NCBI GenBank assembly: GCA_021399445.1
Contig: JAJTUQ010000001.1
Coordinates: 6,696,001-6,760,000, forward strand
Origin: Xylogone sp. PMI_703
Taxonomy: Eukaryota; Ascomycota; Leotiomycetes
Direction: 5' to 3'
DNA: 64,000 nt
Under the pieces are notes generated by a model. It did not search any database. It saw only the letters and a program-made list of their open reading frames with translations, and was not told the origin of the DNA. The position numbers and the translations under genes are program-made. This document shows positions 11,058 through 21,495 of this stretch, piece by piece. Position 1 is the stretch's first letter. Every line of letters starts with the position of its first letter.

Positions 11058-12929
11058 CTACACCTCCCTCTTCCTCTTCCTCAACAGTTCTTGAACGATA
11101 CCCTTGTAATCTTGGGCACAATATGGGACAAGCGCATCCCTGATCTTCAGTCCCCCTTTCCGATACACTTCCAGCCCTAAGTCCTCCATCAGCACGTCGG
11201 TAACATGCTGAACCTCTGCACTGGCGATTTGCCTTGACCGCCCTCTACCTAAATATCTCCTCTCGCACCAAGCATTTACTTTGGCAATCTCATGGTCAAT
11301 CTCGGCTTTTGTCTTTGGGATGGCCTTTTCAGGGAGAAGGTCTTCCATCCATGCCACGCTCCAGAGAGCCGCAACCTCATTAACGATTGTCGTTTGCACA
11401 CTCGTTACCTGGCCGAGGAAAACTACAGAGCGATCTTTGGCTGACGCGAGTGATGACGGAAGGATATAGCGGTAGAGACGGAACGGCGTGTAGTTGATTG
11501 GGCGCTCATAATGTGGCGGTGGGTTCTTAAGGATGGGTAAGAGCGACACGACTTCTGCGTCTGCTGATTTTCTGAGATTATCCCAGTATGCTGCTGTCGC
11601 AGGATCTTGAACTTCAAGCGGGGCAGGTATACCCAAGTTGAGGCGTTCAGCAGGCGAGAAGATATCGATCTCAGCGTTCCAACCTGTGCCAAACACCGCT
11701 GCATCGGATTCAAGGTTCTCACCATTGTTGAGATGGACGGTTGTTCCGCTCATGGAGGTTATAGTAGCACGGTGGACGGTTATAAGGTTCCCGGATTGAA
11801 GCTCCTTCACGAATTGCTTATTACCATGAAGAGCACTTGCGCCGGCTGTGAAAAAGAGAGCACTGGATTTTGATATCTCATATGTTAGCTTGAGAAGCCT
11901 TTTTCTCAAAAGGGCGGCAGTTAGCAAATATGAGACTAACCTATTTGTTTCGGGCCTTAGCTTTCGTGTATTTTCGCAATCAACCTTATATGGACCCATT
12001 GAAAGAGGCGTCTTGATTGCATTGCTCCAAAACTTGTTCAAAAACCAACTTCCAAATCCATTTTGTCCACTTTGTAAAAATCTGTACCAAAAATTACCCA
12101 ATGAGAAGATGCTAGGAGTAAAAATGTTCCTCCATCTTCCCGCGAAGCGGTAGGCATGAATTCCTCCAAGTACTCTGACTTCCAGCATCAGCCCTGGGCC
12201 ATTGCCTGATTCTCGAATCACCCAGTCGACATGCTTTCCATGAGCAATGCACATACTGATTGCATCAATCGATGACTTGCAACCTCCATACACGGTAACT
12301 CGACGAACCTTTTCAGAGATGAGGGCTTTATAGTTAAGCCCTATGTCCTTAGTGTGCATTACCGGGCCTGTATACTCATCACGAGGTATATCGGGCCAGT
12401 TTGGTTTGGAAGTCAATCCGGTAGCAACAAGTAGCTTATCGCAGCTAACAATCTCATTCGAGCCGTCAACGTATACATCCCAGCGCTGACCATCCTCGTT
12501 CCTTAATACTTTTGAGACGCGAGTGCTTAGCCTTAGTCTGGAAGTGAGATCAAATTTATCACAGTATGCTTCTAAGTACTTCTGCACATTCTCAGCCGGT
12601 AACTCATCCCAGTCTTTCAGACCAACTGCCTCTCTCATAGGGAGATCTGAAAAGTCAAACATTCCCGAAGGGCTGTCCGCTGCGAAACCCGGATAGCACC
12701 GGTCGGCGCACCACACACCACCAACGGTACGCTCAGCATCGAAGATGGTGAGATCGATTTTCGGATCGACCTCGAGATACGTCTTCGCGCCTACTAACCC
12801 TGCCCATCCTGTAAGGGGTCAGCATTTGTGGTTCATGTCGGCGCGTCAATACTGTGTCGCGAAAGCGAGACTTCTGGGCGATTACTAACCGGCCCCAATT
12901 ACAACCACCTTCTTAGATGGTGTAGCCAT
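11058..12929 (-). CDS. FAD-dependent monooxygenase (FMO-like)
   Basis: Two minus-strand exons, 12929-12890 and 12808-11058, give about 596 residues. The first short exon encodes the start and most of the FAD Rossmann motif, completed across the intron as GAGWAG. A second dinucleotide site reads VYGGCKSSIDA, the FMO-type NADPH loop, preceded by GPVMHTKDIG. FGTGW near residue 360 corresponds to the ATG-containing motif that closes the FAD site. The family adds one oxygen to N, S or carbonyl substrates, often in secondary metabolism or detoxification. No biosynthetic core gene is visible nearby. A Baeyer-Villiger role cannot be excluded. Confidence 0.87.
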
Positions 12930-13250
12930 GGTGAACTGCCGACTATTCTGGATCCAAGTCTGGTACCGAGATAGGCTCCCTGATCGGTATGAGGGCTTTT
13001 GACAGATGCTGAAGATGATATACCTACATCTACCAGAGTTCCTCATGTGCGTTTGATGCTTACTGCTTACTGTGGGCACGGTCACCTTTATTTACGGTAA
13101 TGTATTGCCCAGAGAGGCTGATTGCAGTGATGGGGGTGATTGGGCAGCCCGCCTAGCTGGAAACCAAAATTTACGTCAAATTAGAGGATGCTATCATGAA
13201 AGAAACCATCTAATAGGACATTTAATATTGTGGTGCTTGTCAAGATACTA

Positions 13251-13691
13251 CAGTGGGATGCAAAAAGTCTGAACCCCCCCCCCATGCTCGCCCAACGCGT
13301 CACGGGCCTTCGCAAGCCCAAAACCGGACATTATTACCATGCTGTTTTAAACATTAGCCTTCTCATTTTACTACGCCTTTAGGCATCGCAATCACTGTAA
13401 TTATAGTGCATTTTAGGCATTTGACAATTATATTTATCATGTGCTTTAAGCGTTCACTCGTTATTATTATAGCATATACTAAGCGTAAAGACCGTTATAC
13501 TTGTAGTATACTTTAGGCTTACAACCACTACGAATACAGGTATGTAATCGCTGTAATTATAGTGCACTTTGGCTATTGCGAATGTTGTAAGTGTTAAAAC
13601 AGCATGGTAATAATGTCCGGTTTTGGGCTTGCGAAGGCCCGTGACGCGTTGGGCGAGCAAGGGGGGGGTTCAGACTTTTCGCATCCCACTG
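13251..13691. mobile_element. MITE-like element with ~98-nt inverted arms and TA target duplication
   Basis: The left arm (13251-13349) and right arm (13594-13691) are near-perfect inverted complements, beginning CAGTGGGATGC and differing mainly in a homopolymer (10 C versus 8 G) and a few bases. TA dinucleotides flank both ends (13249-13250 and 13692-13693), the target duplication of Tc1/mariner-type elements. The 245-nt centre has no transposase and contains two related direct repeats sharing CTGTAATTATAGTGCA (13389-13418 and 13546-13573). It is a non-autonomous element mobilised in trans; the near identity of the arms suggests recent activity. Confidence 0.85.
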
Positions 13692-13842
13692 TAAATCATA
13701 AAACCAAAAAAAATAACTCTATCGCTATATATACTGTATGTGTCTGGTAACGCGACTTTATGGGATTTCGGTTGGTTCTGTTGTCTTGTCATTTTAGACA
13801 TGTAGGTAGAAATGAAAGAAATCTGTTTGAAGATCTAAAAAA

Positions 13843-14165
13843 GGGCTTGAGCTAAAGACACTCATAACTTAGCTAAAGGCACTCAGCGATGTCACTTCTC
13901 TAACACAAGTGCATACTACAACTTTGATTTGCTCTGTATTGCACTCAAACTTGTTATTACAGTTGATACATTATAGCAAATTTCAAAAACCTATTTCATA
14001 ATTATCCTAATAATTGTGGAGATGTAATATTGTGTATCAAAATTTTGAGAACTTTTAACGTGCTAACCGCTTAGGGAGTTTAGTGCCTGAAGTGCCTGAA
14101 GTTTGCAATTCGCTAACAAAATTTGAGTGCCTTTAGCTAAGTCATGAGTGCCTTTAGCTCAAGCC
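13843..14165. mobile_element. Non-autonomous inverted-repeat element, copy 1
   Basis: Ends are inverted repeats of about 42 nt. The left end reads GGCTTGAGCTAAAG and the right end its complement CTTTAGCTCAAGCC, with few mismatches. Each terminus itself contains two tandem copies of an AGCTAAAGRCACTCA unit. Flanking A-runs may be a target duplication but are not diagnostic. The interior is AT-rich and non-coding. A diverged copy in the opposite orientation lies near 52350-52735. Confidence 0.75.
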
Positions 14166-14883
14166 AAAAACAGTGTCATCCTGGGTGCACGGGTTATGAA
14201 GGAAAGTACTCACTCAAGGGAAGCTTTCTGCCCAACATGAGGAAGTGACAAGTTGAACACAACCAACTACGCCAAGTTCCTCTTTTTAGATACAATCCTC
14301 TATCTCAAGTTATAACCGCCACAGCGGTACAAGCAAGATTCATTACGTTTTTGTGACGATATCTAAAAGATGGAAGAGGTCTAAATTCCTAGAGTAAGGC
14401 CATGAGGCTACGAGGCACCAAGTAATAGGGTAGGCGAGCATTTAGGCCTAAAATACGTGGCAAGCGCAGAATACTAGCTGAATACTAGTCTAAGATTACT
14501 AGCCAAGATCTGCAACAAAACTATGGTTGCCAAGAAACTGCCAAGAAAGTGGATATTGGCCAATGATATTTACTGTAGCACTTCCTCGGCTTGTTTGCCT
14601 ATCATCTTAAGGTCATCACGTGTGTCGAATTCAAACCAATCACCAGATTATACTTTTAATTAAAATGTGGTGATTTATCTACGTACAAGTCTTAGAAGAT
14701 CTGGATGATTAAATACGATTCTGGTATTTGGCTATTGAGCTCCCAGCTTTAGGGGTGAAACACAGTCTCGTATAAATTCCCCCTATTCAAACGAACAGCT
14801 TGCAAGCACATCATTGAACAAGCTCATATTAAGGGCTTAAGTTCCTCCTATGGCATAATAATTTCTTTCTTTTTTTTCACCTC
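14166..14883. other. Intergenic region
   Basis: No gene or clear repeat seen. It forms the 3' flank of the dienelactone-hydrolase-family gene. Confidence 0.5.
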
Positions 14884-15855
14884 TCAGAGAAACTGTGCAA
14901 AGAAAGTTCGAGTAATCCTGTAGCCTCGGAGATACTCTTCAAACTTATGAAGATCGTTAAAATCGGCCCTGCCGAATGTTAGAAGGTACATCGCCCCCAG
15001 TTGACTTGAAACACATACCTGGATGACATCCATCCATGGACTTGATCTGCGAACGTTTCACTATAGCTCTTAGGGGAGACTTCTTTTAAAGCTTCAATCC
15101 ATGGTTCCATGGCCTGGATATGTCCTATTAGATTGTTTCTAAAAAGACTGCTTCAGCCCTCGGATCTGTGCAACTCTTACCTCTGGAACTTCTTCCATAC
15201 TAGGAAGCACTACATGTGGGATTGTAATCTGGGGAGCATCACTCTGCTCTAGCAAAGAAGGATGAAACTGGCCTGATGCTTTAAATGGAGTTCCCGTCCG
15301 CGAAAGTATTGCACTTATTTTACCTCCCCAGCAGTATCCCAAGATTGCCCAGCTTTCAATTTGGGGATTCTGCTTCTTGATAGCATCGAGGAGAGGAATC
15401 ACCAAGGGCACAGTCTTATCCGGGTTTGCTGGACCCGTCATAAAGTCCATGATCGCTTTAGTTTGAGCTGGGTTCTTTGGAGGATAGTTGGCCGCATCGG
15501 CAGGAGAATCTCCAAACCAATCGGGCATGAACACTTTGTAGTCTCCCGCATCGTCTGGCGTTGCTGGGAAGCCAGAGGCGAGAATATCCATACCCCGAAT
15601 CGTCTGGACATAAAGTCCAAAGATGTCATAACAAACAAAGATACCTCTTTTAGCGGCAGGTGACCCAGTCTCGTCTGTTGTAAAAGTCAGCCATTCTTCG
15701 AATTGACTAGGCTAGTATATATTCAAAGACCATGGCCACTACTTACATGTCTTCATGCCATTGTACTGCTTAAAAGTACCCTTGGGATCATAGTTATAAC
15801 CTCCAGCTAGTGAGATTGGGGGCCGCGAGCAGCATGCTTTACTTTGAGTGAACAT
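14884..15855 (-). CDS. Dienelactone hydrolase family protein
   Basis: Minus-strand exons 15855-15747, 15674-15181, 15113-15019 and 14968-14884 join in phase to give 260 residues, the usual size. Landmarks are the N-terminal ACCSRPP, YDIFGLYVQT, the nucleophile elbow GYCWGG (Cys near residue 151), and DQVHGWM with the catalytic histidine. The usual acidic triad member lies in a KDE-like turn; here that stretch reads LPSMEEVPE, so a glutamate may replace the aspartate. Relatives hydrolyse lactones or small esters in the cytosol. The acceptor of the first intron was chosen because it restores the conserved KTY; a nearer AG would create a stop. Confidence 0.85.
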
Positions 15856-17976
15856 TTTTTACACTGTTAATTCAGGCCTACAAATTCAAGAAGAAAAGTG
15901 AACAAGTTAGTAGAATGAACGCAAGAGCAACGGAAATGTACGACTATGTATGATATAATCTTTTATATCCTTACAGCCGAGACTCATATCTTATCATTTC
16001 TATAAGAACTTATCCATTTTAGGTTGGAGGTGCGCTGGTCAACTCCCAGTGGAACTGATTTCAAATCCCGCAAGAATTATAAGCTATGGATTCGGGTCAT
16101 TGAAGAATACCGATTTTATAGTATGCTGGTGTTACAGGTTCGGAAAACCAGGGTCAAATGTATGTCTTATGCTATACTAAACCAACCGGTATATTTGATA
16201 GTCCGAGGAAACAAAAAAGCTCAATTGCATGAGTATAAACTGCATCTGGCTATAGTATATGAAACTGTGATTGAATTACTTCAACTCAAAATGTGCTACC
16301 TATAGAGATAACCCCGACTCCTTAACACTATCGTAAATATCCGAGATCCACTCTTTTGCTTGATACCCTTAACTCTAAAACTTTTCTTACTTACATACTA
16401 ACCAAAGGGGTTTGAAGCCTTGAAATAGCACATGGCTTAATCCTAGAGTTATGCCTTGTCTAGTTAAGCCCGTCGACTAAATATCGGGATTTGAAATAAG
16501 GATATCTCGAACCCTGCTTCCCGTTTTTTTGAGCTATCACTACTCCTGTGTACCCCAGTCAAGCAATCATTTCTAGATCGAGTAAATGGTAACCTTAAAC
16601 CCCTCAGCACCCTATTCCGATAGGCTTTAGTGAGGATGCTAAGAAGAAGAAACTTATTGAGTGCTGATTACTGAACTTCTGTTATTATAATCAATCAACG
16701 GTGGTCACATTCCGATCCAAATCGAGGCATCGGAGCTTCTCCAATAGAAATGCAACCCCCAGCTCCAGTAAGCCTCCACAGATCAAATAGACCTTATATA
16801 GTGGGCCCATGATAATATGGACAAATCAGAAATTCAATCGGCGGGCTACTTTGGAAATACTAATCAATCGTCGACGGTTCGCCTAATGCGGATCTTGAAT
16901 ACCGAGCCAAGACCGCACGGCAGTTAACTATATCGTCTTACAATGATAGCGTTGGCGGCCGTCGGTCGGCCGCCTGTGGATCTATCTGTGGGAGATATTT
17001 CAGTGGATTTAGGGCAATACATGACTATGCCAACTGAAAGATCTTCTGCCCATAATTGGTAAGTCAGTTCTCAAACTTCAAACGGCGTCTGAGAGACGAA
17101 TTGAGCCTCCTTAGATGGGGTGCAAATGCCTCCCGATAATTATGTAATTTTATCTTCTTGTCAGAAATAGTGCTTATGTAATAGGCACTAAGGGGGTTAG
17201 CCGAGCAGAGATTTAAGGGGTTTACATAGAACATTGTAACTAGCAGTTCATAGAGTCACTACACCATACAATTTATATGCACTCCAGCCTAACCACTGCG
17301 CCGTAATCCTTGACACTTCTCTGGATTAATATCTTGATCCAATTAAGTCTAACTGGAATGGGTCGATAACTCTCTAGGATTGTGATTGCTTCATAATTTC
17401 CTATTTGGCTTGGTCAGATAGACGGCGATGTTATATGCCATAGATGGCGGTGGTAGTTACTCATGTCAACTTTACCCTCGAATTCCACCTCCTAGCATAA
17501 AACTCTTGTCTTCAGTAAATATAGCAGCAGCGTTTGCTCCTCTACTCCTGGAAACAATTGAGACAATCACACTGCCAGTATAATGACTCCCTTACATCTG
17601 ATGCACTTTTAGAAAGAACCGACCAATTGAAAAGAAGCGCGATAGAACCTTTCAAATCTTCTGTCCAGTCAACCAATAGCAACTTGTTCAAGACATTTGA
17701 AGTAGTCATTGCTACCAGTACCTCATAATTTCTCATGAAAAAGTGCTCATTGTATCATCCTAAAATTTTAACTAGTGAAATCTTCTATAACTATAATCGC
17801 ACCTGCAATTGCACTGTAGGTATGAACATATCCTGCCTAAAGAATCTGTGCCACCAGTGATGCCCAACTCCGTGTATTACACCACTCAAACCCGCCCACA
17901 CAACTCCCATAATAATCAACATCAATTCCTATGGAAAATTCCTCTATTTGGGCAGAAGAACAATTAGCCTCACATC
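15856..17976. other. Gene-free AT-rich region
   Basis: About 2.1 kb with only short open frames on both strands and no recognisable motif. There is no clear inverted or tandem repeat. It may hold degraded mobile DNA, but I see no identifiable remnant. It includes the promoter of the HET gene at its right end. Confidence 0.5.
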
Positions 17977-20082
17977 ATGCCAGGGTCTAGCATCTACAGC
18001 TCCCTTGACCCCACCAAAAGTGAAATTCGCGTGGTGCATCTGGAACAAGGCTCATGGACTGACCCCATCTCCTGCCATCTTGAAACCGTATCATTAGATT
18101 CCAATGACCCATACGACTGCCTTTCTTATGTCTGGGGAGGCTCTACTGAATGGAGAACTATAAAGCTCAATGGCCAAGTCGTGGGAGTGACTGACAATCT
18201 GTTCGTAGCCTTGCGGCGCATGAGGCTGTCAGATAAGAGTAGAGTTATCTGGATCGATCAGCTAGCCATCAATCAAGATGATTTGGTTGAAAGAACGCAG
18301 CAAGTGTTGTTGATGGGACGAGTATATAGCCAGTCATCCTCAACATTCTTGTGGCTAGGAGAGGAACCTACCTTGGTGGGAGAAGCACAGTATCATCCAG
18401 AGGAATGGGTTCCGAGAACAAAAACCCGTCCATATGCCTGGGGATATAGAGGTCCCAATGAAGAGATCCCAAGCTTTGGATCCCCATGGAATGGAAATGA
18501 TACAAACCGCGGAGCAGAAACTGATGGGCAAGACTGTATCTACGATGTCTTCCAGCTGCTTAACAGTTTCTTGATACCCGCAAACCATATCCACCTTCAA
18601 GATACATCCAGTTTCCAACCAAAAGTAGACGGATCTTTACCAGACGATACTCTCAAAGCACTTGATTTCCTCATGAAACGCCCTTGGTGGAGCCGTGTAT
18701 GGACCTTTCAAGAAGCCATACTCCCACCTCGCGCACTCATAACTTACGGGCCCGTCACTTTCCCCATCATGGACATGGTACATTCATGCCGCCTTGCTAG
18801 GAAATACCTTGGTACATGCTGTGCGGGCACCTATACTGCCTTGCCGCAAGTCTACAGAGATATCATGGAACGCTTTCTCCGCATTGCCAACACTCTCTAC
18901 TGGCCACTAGACCATCGGAACCGAGGATGGAGCATGTCTTTAGAGCTAGCTTTGTCTCTTGTTCGCGATAGGAATGCTACTGATTCCCGTGACAAATTGT
19001 TTGGGATTCTCGGTCTGAAATTGGGCTGGGAAAGTGACGGCCGAAGCGTTGAGCCGGTTGTGCCTGATTACCTGATGGACACCAGCGATCTCTACCGGCA
19101 AGTAACAATCAAGATAATACAGATTGGATATCCAAGCTCATCGAATATGCTAAGTATCTTGGGGCGGTGTATCCACAATGATGGTTCCATTCCATCGTTA
19201 CCATCATGGGCCGTCAACTGGACGAGTCCTGAACGCTTCAAGTACGACGCACCCAGTGGACTCTGCTCGGCGTGTGGAGGTAAGAAGACTAATTTTCGTG
19301 TGGTTGACGAAAATGTGGTAAGTTTTGATGGCGTCCAATTTGATACTGTTCAAAAAGTCGGCGATGTTTTCCCTATAAGCCGTACTAAAGAAGAATTCCA
19401 CAACATTTTCTTATCATGGCAAGCACTGGCAAGAAGCGCTACAGCTTATAGCCCATCAGAAGTCAAGCCACTGAGCCCAGAATCTATGAAAATAGTAGGA
19501 TATTATGGAGAATTGTACCAGTCCCAGTCGTGGCAGGATGCGTTTTGGCGAACAGTATGCCTGAACAGAACAATGGGTGAAGGCACGCAAGCCGATGCTG
19601 GGCTAAGTTTGAGTCGTGCTAAGAATTCCGATGAAACTACGTTCCGGACATGGTGTATGATTTATCATCCACAGCTTCTGGATATGTTCTCGGGTAATGA
19701 GGATGTTGAGAAGCTACGGCAAGGCTCAGAGGGAGGGTTTGATAATGACCAATCAAGGGACAGCGCTACTATGGAACATCGACTGCTCCACAGTTTTGAT
19801 GCTTGGATTAATAGTGCTGTTACTATGAAGAGGCTCTTTGTTACCAGGAAAGGATATATAGGGATTGGTCCATGGACTACAGCACTTGATGATAAAGTTG
19901 CAGTCTTTTATGGTGGTGGCGCTCCGCTTCTCCTAAGACTAGATGAAGAAGAGATAACTAAGCGGGATTCTTCAATAACGCATCAGTTGTTTAAGCTCAT
20001 CGGAGAATGCTACGTTGATGGCATCATGGACGGGCAAGCACTGGAAATGGGCTTAGATGAAGAACGGATCTATCTTATATAG
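17977..20082 (+). CDS. HET domain (heterokaryon incompatibility) protein
   Basis: A single uninterrupted frame of 701 residues. The HET domain starts near residue 45 with YDCLSYVWG, followed by VTDNLFVALRRMR, VIWIDQLAINQDD, ERTQQVLLMGRVY and FLWLGEEP, then RPWWSRVWTFQEA near residue 230. HET domains trigger cell death or defence after fusion of unlike hyphae or other danger signals; the domain is related to TIR domains. The C-terminal half carries the weaker motif common in this family (RKGYIGIGPWTT...). The gene is intronless, unlike its neighbours, which is common for HET genes. The partner is unknown. It converges on tatD across 112 nt. Confidence 0.93.
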   Translation: MPGSSIYSSLDPTKSEIRVVHLEQGSWTDPISCHLETVSLDSNDPYDCLSYVWGGSTEWRTIKLNGQVVGVTDNLFVALRRMRLSDKSRVIWIDQLAINQDDLVERTQQVLLMGRVYSQSSSTFLWLGEEPTLVGEAQYHPEEWVPRTKTRPYAWGYRGPNEEIPSFGSPWNGNDTNRGAETDGQDCIYDVFQLLNSFLIPANHIHLQDTSSFQPKVDGSLPDDTLKALDFLMKRPWWSRVWTFQEAILPPRALITYGPVTFPIMDMVHSCRLARKYLGTCCAGTYTALPQVYRDIMERFLRIANTLYWPLDHRNRGWSMSLELALSLVRDRNATDSRDKLFGILGLKLGWESDGRSVEPVVPDYLMDTSDLYRQVTIKIIQIGYPSSSNMLSILGRCIHNDGSIPSLPSWAVNWTSPERFKYDAPSGLCSACGGKKTNFRVVDENVVSFDGVQFDTVQKVGDVFPISRTKEEFHNIFLSWQALARSATAYSPSEVKPLSPESMKIVGYYGELYQSQSWQDAFWRTVCLNRTMGEGTQADAGLSLSRAKNSDETTFRTWCMIYHPQLLDMFSGNEDVEKLRQGSEGGFDNDQSRDSATMEHRLLHSFDAWINSAVTMKRLFVTRKGYIGIGPWTTALDDKVAVFYGGGAPLLLRLDEEEITKRDSSITHQLFKLIGECYVDGIMDGQALEMGLDEERIYLI

Positions 20083-20194
20083 CTATTAACTAGAAGCAGG
20101 GAATACTAATACTTTTTCTCATTTGAGGGAATTTTAACTGTTTATTCTATTCCTTTATCGTCTATCCATCTGTATCGAATTCTAAATCTCACTT

Positions 20195-21338
20195 CTAACT
20201 CTCCCCAAGCCCAAACATCTTGACAGTATTCGCCCACGCCGCCTCCGTCAACTCCTCAACGCTAATCCCCTTCATTCCGGCAACAGCCCAACCAACCCGT
20301 CCAATCATACAAGGCTCATTCCTCCCCTTGACCATAGCCCCCTCAACCCACTTCTCCTTCTTAACACTCTTCCACGGCACCTCAGGCGCATCCTTCAAGA
20401 ACGCCATACTAGCATGCGTAGCCCTAATCTCGCACCAAGGTCCATCCGTCTCCAGCTGTATCCTTTCCAAAGGTACCTTCTTCACAACCTCGACGTTCTC
20501 GGGGGTCTTCATACTACACCCATTTATCCCGATATCGAATCCCAACTCCACAAGCTCAAGCATCTCCTCCTCCGTGCCCGTGAACGAATGAACCACACCC
20601 CGTTTTGGAAGTCCATCTAACCGCTCCTTCAATAACCGTACAAAATCAGCGTGTGCGGCTCTGGAGTGCAGGAAGAGCGGGAGACCGATCTCGACCGCGA
20701 GATCTAACTGTTTCGCAAAGAACTCGAGCTGTTCCTCCTTCGGACAGAGCGTAAGTCGGTCATAATCAAGCCCTATCTCTCCAAATGCAACGCATTGTCC
20801 TCCTTGCTTCGCTATGAGAGCCAGTTCTTTCAATGATGCGAGGTAGGTCTCTGGTCCTCCCTTGTGTTTGGCAAATTGCAGACAGCTACACGGGTGGGCG
20901 CCGACAGTGTTATATATTACCTGGGGGTATGCTTTTGATAACTCGACGGCTCTCGCAGATTCTGCTAAATCGGAACCAGTGACTATTAGTTTCTGGCATC
21001 CTGCTTCTTTCGCTCGCTGAATGACACCCGAGAGGTCGTCTGGGTGTCGTTGGGTGCCGTGGTAGTTCCCGCTGAAGATTGGATCAGTGAGGTTGATGCC
21101 AATCTACTGCGTTAAGATCTTATTAGTCAAATAGAAGATTATCAATGATTTATGGGCGCCATACATCTATATACCGGGGCTTCTTGTCCCCGTTGGATAA
21201 ACTAGTTGCTCCTGCTGGAGGGGCAGAGGCCATTGTGTGTGCGCGAAGTGCAAACGGAGCCTTGGGAAGTATGTATCTAGAAGATGCTATCGCCGAACAG
21301 ATTCTCGGAGCTTTCGAGTATCTGTAAATACAATTCAT
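20195..21338 (-). CDS. TatD-family metal-dependent DNase
   Basis: Minus-strand exons 21338-21165 and 21103-20195 give 360 residues. RYIDIGINLTDP at the exon junction, NYHGTQRHPDD, GAHPCSC, GEIGLDYDR, LPLFLHSR, VVHSFTG and LETDGPWC follow the order of eukaryotic TATDN1 proteins and provide the metal-binding His, Glu and Asp residues. TatD enzymes are 3'-5' exonucleases linked to DNA repair and apoptotic DNA fragmentation. The first ~45 residues are basic, with little acid, and could be a mitochondrial targeting sequence; a later in-frame ATG at residue 36 (TMASAPP) could give a cytosolic or nuclear form. Confidence 0.92.
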
Positions 21339-21495
21339 CGATTTATAGATAAAGTATAACGCGAATAAGGGTACAAGTTGTGTTCATGTCACAACGAGGG
21401 GTTGACATTTTGCGGTCTTTATTGCCGTATCAGACCGCTCCCATATCCCGAAAACAGATAGGTAACTTGATGTGAACTTTCCTGCTCCCCTGAAA

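Noticed and set aside
15675..15746. Possible stop at the first exon junction of the dienelactone-hydrolase-family gene
   Set aside because: The nearer acceptor (GAAG) would create TAA, but the next one (ACAACAG) restores KTY and the conserved frame, so the gene is intact.
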